Source of the DNA: Liopterus haemorrhoidalis
Lineage: Eukaryota; Arthropoda; Insecta; Coleoptera; Dytiscidae
Reading direction: 5' to 3'
Assembly (NCBI GenBank): GCA_963971575.1
Contig: OZ020616.1
Location: 9,967,934-10,031,933 of the forward strand
Length of the DNA stretch: 64,000 nucleotides
Part shown: piece by piece, positions 41,566-52,879 of the stretch
Layout of the letters: each line of letters opens with the position of its first letter
Position numbering within the stretch: the first letter of the stretch is position 1
Program-made: the position numbers and the translations under genes
Notes under the pieces: model-generated
The model's input: only the letters and a program-made list of their open reading frames with translations
What the model was told of the DNA's origin: nothing
The model's database searches: none

Positions 41566-41781
41566 TCAGTGTTTTTGCATTTCTATTCTGTATGCAGGAT
41601 GTATTAAACATAATACAATTTTTTCACAGGCCCCTTGTTTATCTTTTAGATTAACAGCGTCAGTAACTTTATTTTCTATAACATTTTTACATTTTAATAC
41701 AGGATTTACAAGTTGCTTTATTTCGGAAATATTGATATTTGCGCTTCTTGGGCACTTATCGCACATTTTTCTGTACAACAT
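41566..41781 (-). pseudogene. Harbinger Myb/SANT-like DNA-binding protein, N-terminal remnant
   Basis: 71 codons: after MLYRKMCDKC it reads ISEIKQLVNPVLKCKNVIEN then KVTDAVNLKDKQGACEKI. The pattern L..LV..YKNVIENK.TDA...K.KQ.AWEKIA begins the Myb/SANT-like domain of the second Harbinger protein; the conserved Trp is Cys here. Ends early. Antiparallel to the transposase remnant, as in intact Harbingers. Confidence 0.65.
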
Positions 41782-42035
41782 TTTGACAGTTGTATATATA
41801 TATTTCTTTTATTCGTGCGAGTCGCGTATATGTCTCTCTTTGTTTAAGATAACGCTACTAATACCAACATAAAAAAACATTCGAAAATATTATTATCAAT
41901 CAGAATAGCTATCTACGGGATAACTAGAGTTGGAAATACATAAAGTAATTTATCCTAGTGAATATCAAGAGTATAATATTATCCCATTGATAGTTATTCT
42001 TATAGATAACAGAAAGGTGGAAATACCGGGCCTTA

Positions 42036-42965
42036 CCTACATAATTTTAAACATTCGCATGTCATTGAACGAACATCACTATGTTACCTCCGCTAGCACG
42101 CGCTGGGTGCCTTACACCGCGTACCTTTAGTTTCGCCATCGGTTGAGAAGCGCGAATCATCAAAATTCACTCTAATTCACATAATTGCCCGCGGAAACCG
42201 CGAGTTTAGGCGTGGCCTAACTCGCGCCCTGTCCCCACTATCCAAATTCATTCCCCTTCCAAGTTTGACCCAGATTCGTTCGTATAAATATAGCCCCAAA
42301 ATCGTATATCGATAGCAGACTCGCCTGTGTGCACTGGTTAAAACGTAGCTCTTAGGTGTTTTGATATAACCAGCATTACCGACGAGAGTTGGTTTGGCGG
42401 TTGTCAAACTTTGGAATGCATATCTCAACACTGGTTTTTAAGCACCCATAAGTAATAAAATACCTCCATCCGGAAACTGAGATACTCCTCCACTTTGAAC
42501 TGTGCAATTTTTACTTCGGCCAGGAAGCAATTATCTAGTGCAGTCAAGAAGTTATGTTTTGCGACTCTCGGAAGGCTAGCTAAATCAGGTATGTAGTGTT
42601 TGGTGTTTATGTAGTGGTTATGTAGTGTTTTCTATATAGGTATGTAGAGTTGCCTTGGAAGTACGTGCACTTCGATGCTAATGGATCGTGGGTGCTTTGA
42701 CATAATCCGCTTCACCGGCTAGTGTCGTTTTGGGCAGATAATCACATTTTAGATTTTTCATTCATTGCTAAGATTGATAAGCAGTTATCAGGTGTCGCCA
42801 CAGGATTACTGTATATGGGGGTTTCCTTCAAAAGATTACTCCACATCGGTATGAAGAAACAAGAGACACTGAGCGCGCAGTTAATATGGTTTGTCACCAG
42901 CTAGATGCTAAGGAACTGTGAAACTTATAGTATTATGCTGCGAACACATGACCTAAGGGTTATAA
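42036..42965. other. Unassigned GC-richer DNA with a TATA-like motif
   Basis: 42095-42250 is GC-richer. CGTATAAATATAG at about 42280 resembles a TATA box, and CAGGTATGT at 42587 resembles a splice donor, but I find no coding exon to go with them. It could be an LTR or the start of an unknown transcript. Confidence 0.25.
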
Positions 42966-42979
42966 AACTATTTCTTAAC

Positions 42980-44281
42980 GGTTCGTTCTTATATGGTGAT
43001 GCGTCCGCAAATGTCTTAAACCCTTTGAATACAATCCAAAACAAGGCGGCGAGATTTGCATTGGATGCAATGCGCTCCACGCCAACAAATGCCCTATTAG
43101 CCGAGGCCCAATTAATTCCTTTACATCTGAGACGTAAAATTTTGTCGTTCAAATTCCTATTTCCACGCGTCCTTTCAAATTCAATTATACCTGTATCAAA
43201 ATTAGTTTCCAGTATTCTTACATCTTCTTATTGGAAGAGTAAACCAACTCCAATCTTAATCGAAAGCTTCTTACATATCGTCGATGTGATTTTTCCACAA
43301 CAGAGGCATCCCATTCTTCCTTGCTTCCAGGCTGATTATTCATATTCGCTTCCTAATAATTATTTCATTCATGATATTATGTTACCTAGCAACAATGAGC
43401 TTTTCCTTAAAAAGGTTGAAGAGAAGTGGCCAAATAGTTATCATCTATATACTGACGTTTCTAAAACGGTCAAAGGGACTGGTTGTTCATTTCTGGATTC
43501 CTATGAAAAAACATTTTAAAAAAATTAAACTTCCTGACTACTACTCTATTTATTTTGCTGAAATGATTGCAATAAAATCATGCCTAATCATAATAGATAT
43601 ATAATCTTTACAGACAGCAAAAGTACAGTACAAAAATTAAAATATCCCAAGATCTTGCATAAAAATTCTATCTTAATCTACGATATCATTCAAATTATTC
43701 ATCTTTTCAAGGATCTAAATGTTACAATCAAGATAATTTGGATCAAAGGACACTCCAACATCACCTTCAACGAAGAGGTAGACATTTTGGCAAAAGAAGC
43801 CATAATTACAGGAATGCCTTTGGACATTCCTATTGAAATAACTGACGCCTATAGTTTATACACTAAATTCATCAGAAACTCATGGAATGAAGAATACCGA
43901 ACCAGCTTGACATCAAAGGGTTCCTTTTATGGTTCCCTTCAACCAAATATTCCTTCTTCCAGATGGTTTACTTCGGACATGAACAGAAAGTTTATCACTA
44001 CGATATGCAGAATGCGCTTTAATCACACAAAAGTCAAACAACATCTTCACAGACTAAATTTGATCCGAACAGCGGCTTGCACCTGCGATCCAAATATTAC
44101 ACAAGATGTGAACCATTTAATATTTTCTTGTCCGAAGTATAATAGAAATTCTATGTTTAGTCAACTAAGTCAACAAAATCTTATTTTCCCTACCTCTATA
44201 AAGTGTATTCTTTTTACTAATAACATCAATCTTTTCAAAATTATTTATGAATTTATAAATTTTAACAATATACAAATATAG
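42980..44281 (+). pseudogene. LINE ORF2 3' part: RT thumb, RNase H and CCHC end
   Basis: NTIQNKAARFALDAMRSTPT then PLHLRRK is the region after the RT palm. The RNase H domain has YTDVSK, FAEMIAIKS, IFTDSKS and EVDILAKEA (its four acidic positions). The C-terminus has a CTCDPN...HLIFSCP knuckle-like motif. Two frameshifts (about 43517 and 43580) break the frame. RNase H plus this C-terminus suits I/LOA/R1-type LINEs; the exact clade is not settled. Confidence 0.85.
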
Positions 44282-44442
44282 TTAGTAAATAAGATAGATA
44301 TTGTGTATTAATAGGATACTTGTATTATTTTATATTTTTATAACATTATTTACTTATATATTATACCTTTTATAATTGTATACTTATCTGGTTAATAATC
44401 AATGTAATTAAGACCAATAAATTCTAATTTAATAATAATAAT
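42980..44442 (+). mobile_element. 5'-truncated LINE with 14-bp target duplication
   Basis: AACTATTTCTTAAC occurs at 42966-42979 and at 44443-44456. The insert starts inside the coding frame (GSFLYGDA) and ends in an (AAT)n tail. 1463 bp. This is classical 5'-truncated target-primed reverse transcription. Confidence 0.95.
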
Positions 44443-44456
44443 AACTATTTCTTAAC

Positions 44457-45120
44457 TAACTACAGTCTGAATCCGGTCTGGGCGGGCCTCACATCTCCGC
44501 TTCACCGTACGTTCGTGACAGGCCACCCCATCAACCGTCCGACAGGGTGACACTACCGCTGCCATATCCATCCTCGAGTACAAACCGTCCGTGTTTGCAC
44601 TACCTGCTTGTTCCACTTCGGGGATCTATCTGAAGATTCCTTCAGACAGCGACAACAAGCGAGAGTATATGCCACAAACCTTCAGTTCAATTTCCCCTAT
44701 TAAAGCTTAACTAATCACTTCAATTTGCTAACCCTGTTGACAAAAAAATAACTAAGTATTGACTTGTACATCATATGAGGTATTAAATTTAAGTAATGTT
44801 AATGTTTTTCTCTTGTGTACAGAAGGACCAGACTACGAAAGCAAAACTCCAGGAGCGGGCAGACATATGACAGGTACATTTGACGGAATATGCAAGGATT
44901 TAGGTGACGGAATGATTTCTTAATAATGAAAAGAGATATATTTGCTCTTCTAAAGACATTAATGACGTGTATTGACCATTCTTATATAAGTGTGATGGTA
45001 ATACCCAGGTCAACCGAAGATACAACATGTATAAGGGCGATGTCACTGAGGTAATAATTTGTGTTTGGGTTGTTCCGGTCAAGATATAATACACAACATT
45101 TTGATGTATTCAGAGGGAGT
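44457..45120. other. Flank of the LINE, unassigned
   Basis: 44470-44700 is GC-richer and partly open in one plus-strand frame but without motif, start or splice context. Remainder AT-rich. Confidence 0.3.
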
Positions 45121-45129
45121 CACCAATTG

Positions 45130-46000
45130 TAACAATAGTTGTATCTTTTGACATCGTTAGCCTACATTTGGTAGTTGGAGGTTATATTTGAAATTATATT
45201 GGCTACATAGATGAGGAACAGTAATTTATTTACTGTGCCTTGCGGCACTCCGTTTGACACTCGTTGGAGTTAGAAAGTTCGGATCCTACGGACATCTTAA
45301 ATGTGAGGTTGCTTAAAAATTCTTCGATCCAATGAAGTAGTTGCAACTTATTCCATAATTTTGAAGCTTCACAAAAATTAGGTTATGTGACACTGTTGAA
45401 GACTTTAGAATAGTCTAGGTCAGCGGTTCCCAAACATTTTCGACCGCAACCCGGTACGAGGTTTTAAAATTTTTCGCGACCCACCTTATGAAAAAAAAAA
45501 CATTTATTTACAAAACAAATTTTATTTTAAAGCAGTAGCTTTATAGTAATAAAGAGTAATAAATAGTAATAAAGAATATAGTATAGTAATAAAGAGTATA
45601 GTATAGCAATAAAGAATATAGTATAGTAATAAAGAGCACAAATACACACTATTCTAGTGATTAACTGACGTAAAGAAAAATAAAATGTACAAAAAAATCT
45701 TTTTTGTGTTTTTACAATATTTTTCGCGACCCAGTAAAATTTTTCTGCGACCCGGTGCCGGGTCGCAACCCACACTTTAGGAAACGCTGGTCTAGGTAAA
45801 TAATGGCCATAGGAATTGCCAGTAAGATGTTTGAGACAGCCTATTATAAAATCACTACAAAATTTGATGCATAGATTGTTACTAATTATATTTCTGATTG
45901 TTATTTTTGTACGAGAAATTTTATAATCTGTGATGTTTGCCCTGCCCTTAATATCTACATTGCGTATGGGGCAATTAAGGTCTAAATCCACAATTCCAAG
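45130..46000 (-). pseudogene. LINE reverse-transcriptase fragment (jockey/CR1-like), split by a hAT
   Basis: Minus strand: IISNNLCIKF and SDFIIGCLKHLTGN before the hAT. Then LDYSKVFNSV (RT motif with catalytic Asp), WIEEFLSNLTFKMSVGSELS and VSNGVPQGT with LLFLIYV. Several frameshifts; the YADD block is not found. Removing the hAT joins the two halves at GTCTAGGT. Confidence 0.7.
45421..45789. mobile_element. hAT MITE with 8-bp duplication GTCTAGGT
   Basis: 369 bp, ends CAGCGGTTCCCAAAC and AGGAAACGCTG, flanked by GTCTAGGT at 45413-45420 and 45790-45797. Internal CGACCC(A/G) repeats and a TAGTAATAAAGA microsatellite. No transposase. Confidence 0.95.
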
Positions 46001-46665
46001 AATACAAATAAAAGTGTAAATTTATGTTTTTCTTATTGTCAACAAACAGACAGAACGATTGACACAGTGTGATTTTTTTCGATAATAGAAATACTTATGA
46101 AATTTATTCGTCATTATTTCTTTTCTTCTCCTGTCAATTTTCTTTGAATGCCATTCACATAAAAAACTTTTTCAATTTTCCTTTGAAAGGGAATAAAAAT
46201 CTTGTATAAAATAATCTGATATAAGCGAAACGATGTCTGTGAAGAGGTTCAGTGACGGACGACAGGGTTGGAATAATAAAAATATGGACCTCCTCATAAA
46301 AAACTTCACACAAAAAATTTAATCAGTTTATATATTTACGCTTAGAATTTTTATGTTGCATCTGGACTCAAAACTAAAAAGTTATTTACGAAAGATTTAG
46401 GAAATAAAATCCTAAATTCCAAACTTGCTAACTCTGAGGTATCTTCGTGAGCCACCGAAGTTCCGGGTTCGAATATGGATTCTTCAGAGCCACACAGAAG
46501 AAAATAATAAATTATAGATAACAATAATTGTGGGTTTACTATGTTTTATTAGAAGATACTTTCAAAAGCAACAACATGTTACAACAAAAGTCAAATTAAA
46601 AAGTTATCGGCAAAAATTATGGAGGGCATTAAAACTGGCAAATTAATGTCACACATACTCAGCGG
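46001..46665. other. Unassigned AT-rich DNA
   Basis: A GGGTTCGAATATGG motif at about 46467 resembles a tRNA box B, but no box A is at the proper distance. Confidence 0.3.
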
Positions 46666-46953
46666 GGCAGCCAGGATTTTGTCTTGAGAAGGGCCGAATC
46701 AAATTTCAAGGGCACGCGGGCCGCATACGGCCCTCCAACTCATTTTTTGTGGCCCCTGAAGCGGTAATCAAAATCACTTGAGCTTATTTAGGTGAAAAAT
46801 ATATTTAAAAATGTAAAATATACTCCCTTCCCCTTTTCTGTTTATAAGAAAATGTCAAGAAACCCTTCGGGATATTTAAAGTTCCGTCACTGCTTATCAT
46901 TTTGTGTGTAAAATAGACTGCGACCCAAATCAGTTCGACACCCCTGCTGTTGG
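46666..46953. mobile_element. hAT-like fragment
   Basis: CAGCGGGGCAGCC at the left and GTTCGACACCCCTGCTG at the right are hAT-type ends of two different kinds. GCGGGCCGCATACGGCCCTC in the middle is typical of the CAGGGGTGTCGAAC group. No matching 8-bp duplications, so probably a composite. Confidence 0.5.
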
Positions 46954-47807
46954 ATATTGATGATTATATCAAATAATAATTCCATTATTTGTTGATAAAA
47001 AAATGTAATTGTTAATCCATGTATCAAAAACTTTCATTTGATTTTTCTTCGATAAATACTTATTTATTTATAATTTTCGCGGGATATATTTTTGAAGTCT
47101 CAATATTTCTCTTACTTATGTTCAGTTCTCTAAATCAGCCGCTTGGCCACAATTTGTACCGAACGAACAGACTTCTGTGACGAAATAAGGATTTCTTGAT
47201 TATATCTACGAAAATCTAAAAATAACATGTAAATATGCATTTTCTGTTAATTTCAACAGTAATCATAATAAAATATAGCTTATTATTATTGTAAAATACG
47301 TAAGTTATTTTGCTGTACGATTATGATAAATTTGTTAAATTTTCATTGCATTGGACCTTCAGAGGGGACTTGTGCCCCCCTCTTCTGAATACGCCATTGT
47401 TGTTCAGTACAACTTACATCAGTCCTTTTTGTGTGTAAAACATCATAATTTTAAAAATACCTAAGAAGATATTGATATTCACATTTATCTACAAAATAAA
47501 ACCAAATACCGATTTTAAGAGCGCGATTGTCTCCAAAACTACTCTCTTTATTATATTTCTAATATTTCTACTCTATTTGTCAGGGGGAAAGAGGATCAAC
47601 GCTCCCCTTCATATTTGGAAAGTGATGCATTTTCACTTGAACAATAATTATGTCACTTTATCAAGAGTAGGCAATCTTAAATAAATGTTTATTTACACGA
47701 AAAGGAAAAAAAAATGCCAATATTGTTAACAAAATGGTAATTTAAAAATTAACTACTGTTGTGGTTAACAAATTTTATCATCAACTCTCCGAGTAGCGCC
47801 GTGTAAT
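46954..47807. other. Unassigned DNA with an F1-like patch
   Basis: 47020-47215 weakly resembles the F1 segment before the microsatellite (TTCTCTAAATCAGCCGCTTG, GGCCACAATTTGTACCGAAC) without CAGA repeats: an eroded F1 fragment. Confidence 0.4.
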
Positions 47808-47809
47808 TA

Positions 47810-48373
47810 GACCGGGAGCTCATGACATTTTTGGTCTCCGATTTCATACAGCATGCCTTTTGGAGGAGAGAATATTTACCCTGTGACAACAAAAAAGGGA
47901 TGGTACTAAACCCCTGCACGCTTTCCGGTCATAGGGAAAATTGCATTTCCACTTGCACAAAATTTTTGTGTTTTTCTCTGACTTAATATTGCTTGCCCTT
48001 TTGTCAACAGAAAGTTATAACACTTTTAAAGTCTTTTAATTATAGGCATGCTGTATGAAAACGCGGAAAATCATATTTTTTTATTACAAGATCACATGAC
48101 CGTTTGAGCCCTTTGGGACCCTCCGAATCGCATGCATATATTTAAAAGACTTTAAATTTGTTATAACTTTCTTTTGACAAAAGGGCAAGCAATATTAAAT
48201 CAAAGAAAAGCACAAAAATTTTGTGTAAAGTGGAAATGCAATTTTCCCTATGACCGGAAAGCGTGCAGGGGTTTAGTACCATCCCTTTTTTGTTGTCACA
48301 GGGTAAATATTCTCTCCTCCAAAACGCATGCTGTATGAAATCGGAGATCAAAAACTGTTATGAGCTCCTGGTC
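47810..48373. mobile_element. Long-palindrome foldback element with TA duplication
   Basis: Arms of about 225 bp, 47810-48040 and 48140-48373, are inverted and nearly identical (GGAGCTCATGACA/TGTTATGAGCTCC, TACCCTGTGACAACAAAAAA, CATAGGGAAAATTGCATTTC). TA at 47808-47809 and 48374-48375. Spacer about 100 bp. ORFs within the arms mirror each other and are not genes. Confidence 0.9.
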
Positions 48374-48375
48374 TA

Positions 48376-49365
48376 AATCTGCTGGTCCTGGGATGGGCTC
48401 AGCCCCCCCCCCCCTTGACTGCGCAATTGCACCTACTCTCACCAAGTTATGCACAAATGGAGCGATAGTGTATGGCCAGCTTTAGGGTCTGACACCTTAT
48501 GTTAATAATAACGAAGTGATATTATTTTATTAATAAGGATGACATATTGACGAATACAAACATATGTCTATAGACTATGGACAAAGGACTATGTCCACTC
48601 TGGAATATAGTCCTTTATAAAATAATAACATATTTGTATCCAATGAACTAATTATTTCTATCAGCTGATCCTTCTGTCTATTTTAGTTAATTATAAAATG
48701 CGCGAATTAATTCCAGGGTAAATATTAAAGTTTGCTTATTAGTAAAACTAATGTAAACTAATGGCTCAAATTTCAGAAACGTTGTTGCATTAACTTTAAC
48801 CAAACTTTAGTTAATTTAAATTAAACGGAGAGAACTAATAGAAATAATGAATACAGCATTAAATCTGACAAACTTTAGGAACAAAAAGTTTGATACTATA
48901 ATAGTTAATAATGTATAGAGGATAAAATAATCAAAGCTTGGTATTTTTCTAACTTATCTAGCTTAACTCTAATTTCTGTCTAGACGCCATTCGTACAAAT
49001 AAACTTTTAAGCTAACATTTTTAAAACATATCTGTAGTGTATTTATTAAATTTTGCGCAGCTTATATTATCTACGTTTTAACACGTTTAACTTGTTTATG
49101 TATGTTAACATAACTTTCTCTTTTCTCTTGTTTTATCACAGTCAGTTATTTCTGCGCCATTCACACTGTCTACTTTTACGACTTGCGAAAAATATTAACA
49201 CCCGAACGTACTGTTATATTATGTGGAAAGATGGTAGAGAGTACAACGCCAAATTCTACTGGATTCCAGTGTTAATGCAGTTCTGAATTAGGTACACAGA
49301 AGTGTGTAGTTTGAGAAATACTGCTTCAGATCCCTAACTGTATATTAATTATGAATGAGGACTGA
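48376..49365. other. Unassigned DNA with poly-C run and a small hairpin
   Basis: Poly-C at 48402-48413. AAGGACTAT/ATAGTCCTT hairpin at about 48584-48618. Otherwise AT-rich without gene. Confidence 0.4.
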
Positions 49366-50446
49366 TAAAAAAATTGATGTGAAGTGTGAATTTTCACACA
49401 TTTCAGGGTTTTGCAGGTATTTAGTAAGTGAATGATGATTATTTGGGGTGCCAAAACAAATTTTATGACAAAATATTTTTTTATGAATTTTAATTCGAAT
49501 GCCTATTACCATTATTTAAGTTTTTAAAGATGTGCAGTATTTTTTTTTTATATATATCAAGGTTCATTAAGATTTTGAAAATTGCGCCTATGGCTTCCAT
49601 TGGTTGTTTTTAGTCATAGCTCCTCCCCTTTGATTTCGTGTACATTCAAATATATAATTAAATTATAATTTCAACAATTTCCACTGGTTATTAAATTTAC
49701 GCTATTAAAAATTAAATGCAACAATTGCCAAAATATAATTAAAATTTTGAAAAAATAATTTAAACAATATAAAAATGCAAAAAATAAATAAAAAATAATA
49801 TTGTCTCCTCACGTAGGACTCGAACATGAGTCCGATTACGAATTCTTGGACAGAACGCAAGTATCTTAGCCACAGCACCAAGAAACACGTTGCTGTTGAG
49901 CGTATTATATAACTATAAGTTGTCAACATTATTAGCAAAAAAACACAAAAAATGCTTTTTTTTCCAAAAACATAATCTGATCAAAAATTCCTGTTGAACT
50001 ATTCCGGTTCACACCAATGTACATTACTTAGAATTTTTTCAGATTTTTAGTTTAAACCATCTGGGCTACAGGGTGTGGGACAAAATTTTTTTTGCACAAT
50101 TTTGGCAAAAATCGCATCAAAATAATTTATTTTGCAAAAATAAAATTTTGATCGTTAATCCACGTACTAAGGGCTTTCATTTGATACCCTACTCAGAATT
50201 TAAAAAAAAATATTTTTTTTTTCGATGAGCACATATTTGTTTATATTTTTAGAGGGATATGTTTTTTAGATGTTTTAGTATTTTTCCTATGTGCGGGTCA
50301 ACGAGTTGTATAAGCATGCCAAATTTCAACTCTCTAGGTTTAGCCGTTTGGCTACAATTTTGACCGAACAGACAGACAGACAGACAGACAGACAGACGAC
50401 AAAATGACGGTATAAGGGTTTTTTGGTCATACCTATAAAACCCTAA
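49366..50446 (+). mobile_element. F1 element, copy C
   Basis: Complete copy in the same order as copy B: GATGTGAAGTGTGAATTTTC at the start, the tRNA-like module in the middle, (CAGA)6 at 50369-50398 and ATACCTATAAAACCCT at the end. No coding capacity. Confidence 0.85.
49811..49885 (-). other. tRNA-like module in F1 copy C
   Basis: Minus strand: TTGGTGCTGTGGCTAAGAT, then CATGTTCGAGTCCTACG and TGAGGAGACAAT. A Leu/Ser-like box A and a good box B. Sequence differs from modules A, B and D. Confidence 0.5.
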
Positions 50447-50692
50447 AAAACGGACTAGCGTCATAAAATTGTATTTATAAGAAATTATTTCATATAAAGG
50501 TTGAGTTGGCAAGTGAAGAACTAGGTCTACGACTAAACAGATCAAAAACTAATGTATGATCATTAACCATTGGACCACTACTAACGATAGTCATTTGCTT
50601 AGTACAAACGTCGTGGGGTGTTTCACATACCTGGGATCTGTTATTTCGAACTAGGGTAGATGCACAGAGAAAATAAAATATCGTGTTGCTCT

Positions 50693-51783
50693 CAGGGATG
50701 GGGAGTCGGAGTCGGAGTCGGGAGTCGGGAGTCGAGGAGTCGAAGTTTTGTGGAGGAGTCGGAGTCGGAGTTGGGAGTCGGAAAAAGTTATCGACTCCCG
50801 ACTCTTTGTCTACATATTTATCAAGGATGAGAACAATCCGAAAGCGAAAGCAAAATACCATACTACCAGAATTTGTTAAAGAATGAGAACAGGAACGACA
50901 TTTTTTCTCTGTTCATGAACGAAAATGAAATTAAAAATATTCAATTCCGGTTTACTTCATGCTTTTTAGTTAAAAATTTAGTTAATTTTTAGTAATATCT
51001 ATTTTTTCTTTTTTTGTATACTTTGTTTATTATGTTAAAACGAAACTAAACTGGATTTTTATTTTCTCAAGTTGTAACGGGCTTTGTGATTATTTTATGT
51101 TTCATGTTGGCAGCTAAAATCTATATGTCAAAAGAAAAAAGTGACATGTTATGAAAAATAAAGTACAGTCTGTTCCAAACGATTAAGCGGAACTAACTGG
51201 AATTTTCATTTTTGTAAGTTGTCATTAGCTATTTTTTTATATATTGAAGTTGGCTTTTCCTGAACAAAATGATCAAAAGCTTCAATCAAACGGTAAAAGT
51301 AACTAGTATTGAAAATCTAGTTCCGCCTAAACCAAAGGAACAGACTTTATATAAAATACAAAATAATTTTTTTTTAAAACTAATATATTTGAAAATTTGT
51401 ATTAAAAATTACTCAATAGTCAAGATGAAATGAAAATGACATTTTATAAAAACAGCTCGCCCCAACCCAAGATATTTAATGTAAGTATAGTCTGTTTGCT
51501 TGGTTTAAGCGGAATTAGATATCGAAATCTACTAACTTTTAAGGATTGAATGAAGCTTTGTATCATTTTGTTTAACCACTTTGATAGTTAAAAAGTAAAC
51601 TCGTGATAATTTGAGAAAATAAAAATTCCATTTAGTTCCGCTTAAACATTTGGAATAGACTTTACAATTTACCAGTGAAAGGAGTTGGGAGTCGGAGTCG
51701 GAGTCGGAGTCGATTTTCAAAAATACCGACTCCGGAGTCGAGAGTCGGGAGTCGATAATTTTTCTGTCGACTCCCCATCCCTG
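50693..51783. mobile_element. hAT non-autonomous element with 8-bp duplication GTTGCTCT
   Basis: 1091 bp, ends CAGGGATGGGGAGTC and GACTCCCCATCCCTG. GTTGCTCT at 50685-50692 and 51784-51791. Subterminal GGAGTCGGAGTCGG repeats at both ends. Contains two short F3-type MITEs (about 51166-51346 and 51490-51662). Confidence 0.95.
51166..51346. mobile_element. Short F3-family MITE in the hAT
   Basis: Starts CAGTCTGTTCCAAACGATTA and ends GGAACAGACTTTA. About 180 bp, central part of F3 deleted. A similar piece follows at 51490-51662 (GTCTGTTTGCTTGG to TTTGGAATAGACTTTA). Confidence 0.7.
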
Positions 51784-52399
51784 GTTGCTCTTGCTAAGTC
51801 TGCTATGACCAAACTAAGGAGAATATGGAAAGACAAGAACATCGTGCTGAGAAAAATTAAACTAGTCCAATATCTGGTTTTTCCAATTGTCCTCTATGCT
51901 GCGGAATCCTAGACATCGGACAGAAAAGTCTAGAAAAACAACAGACAAGAGTAAGCAGTCTCCTTTGAATTATGATGCTGGAGGCGCATGTTGCGAGTAC
52001 CGTGGACCGTAAAGCGTACTATTGTTTCAATTATAGAAGAAATTCAAAATCCAGTTACGCAGGATTTTTAAATTAGAACTTATAATAAATAGGCATCAAT
52101 GGCTAAATTAAAGGTACTCGTTCAAGAGGAAAGCCTTCTAAAAGATAGATAGACCAAATAAAAGATTATACAGGGTCAAAATTAGAAATCAGCTTCAGAA
52201 ACGCAAAATGCGGCAGAAATGGTGCGAGACTGTACATACAAGTTGACTCTGTACCCTACGTGTCACCACTCCTCAATATTGAGGTAAGCGACTAGAAGGA
52301 GATATTTTATATTAAAAGAAAGGTACAGTAGTTTCTCTAAATGTATAGGCGTAATCATGAAAAGACAGTGATAATGTCGAACCAGGAAAACTGTCAATA

Positions 52400-52760
52400 T
52401 AACTTCAATATTTAAGGTACTGTACTGAGAAATGTTAATGCATTTAAATATCTAGGAAGCATTATCCATAACATCCAAATGCTCTATGACTCATGAAATC
52501 TGTAGAAGACTATCATCCGCCACTGCTACTTTCGACGACTTCAGAAATTCTGTAGGAGACAACGCTGAACCAAAATTATGGTTTACAAAGCTGTAGTTCT
52601 GTCAATACTTTTGTATGGAAGTGAATCGTGGTGTTTATACACCGGTTGGAATAGTTCCATTAGAGATTTCTGACCGTCTCTTGGATTACATTAGTAAGAT
52701 CTCTTAGGTACGTAACTCGTCTGAAGACAATTCCGAGCCTCGACGCGATTCATCAATCGA
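52400..52760 (+). pseudogene. Second LINE RT-end fragment
   Basis: NAFKYLGSIIHN then, through frameshifts, SSATATFDDFRN-like, KIMVYKAVVLSILLYGSESW and CLY, with TKTIPSLDAIHQSITH-like sequence at the end. The order YLGS / YKAVVLS.LLYGSE.W / R..IPSI..II.H is the LINE region downstream of the RT palm. Both ends missing. Confidence 0.65.
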
Positions 52761-52879
52761 TTACGCATGTTGAACAGCTTGCGGACGAACAGATATAACC
52801 GGGATATCCGTCCAATGCCCGGGCTCCGTGCGCCGCAAATAAGGCTCGTGCGATTGACGACGCGAGCACTGCCAGCCTA

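Larger units (their letters stand above)
40098..42032 (+). mobile_element. PIF/Harbinger element with TTA duplication
   Basis: 1935 bp, ends GGCCCGGTATTTC and GAAATACCGGGCC, flanked by TTA at 40095-40097 and 42033-42035, the 3-bp target typical of PIF/Harbinger. Carries remnants of both Harbinger proteins facing each other. The first 370 bp are duplicated (40098-40470 and from 40473), and an F3 MITE sits in the second copy. Confidence 0.85.
50490..52230 (+). pseudogene. RTE-like LINE remnant split by a hAT
   Basis: Left: VELASEELGLRLNRSKTNV (50500-50560) and degenerate sequence up to 50692. Right: VALAKSAMTKLRRIWKDKN then LVQYLVFPIVLYAAES, RRMLRVPWT and RPRGR-like degraded codons to about 52230. 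The frame continues across the hAT if the insert and one GTTGCTCT copy are removed. Many other stops; old and inactive. Confidence 0.75.

Noticed and set aside
41566..41781. Host Myb/SANT-like gene
   Set aside because: Lies between the termini of a TTA-flanked Harbinger element, antiparallel to its transposase remnant, and is truncated.
42280..42595. Promoter plus first exon (TATAAATA and a GTATGT donor)
   Set aside because: No coding exon, acceptor or repeat ends could be connected to these short motifs.
47810..48373. ORFs of about 60-70 codons in the palindrome arms
   Set aside because: Mirror-image readings of a non-coding foldback; no domain and no codon bias.
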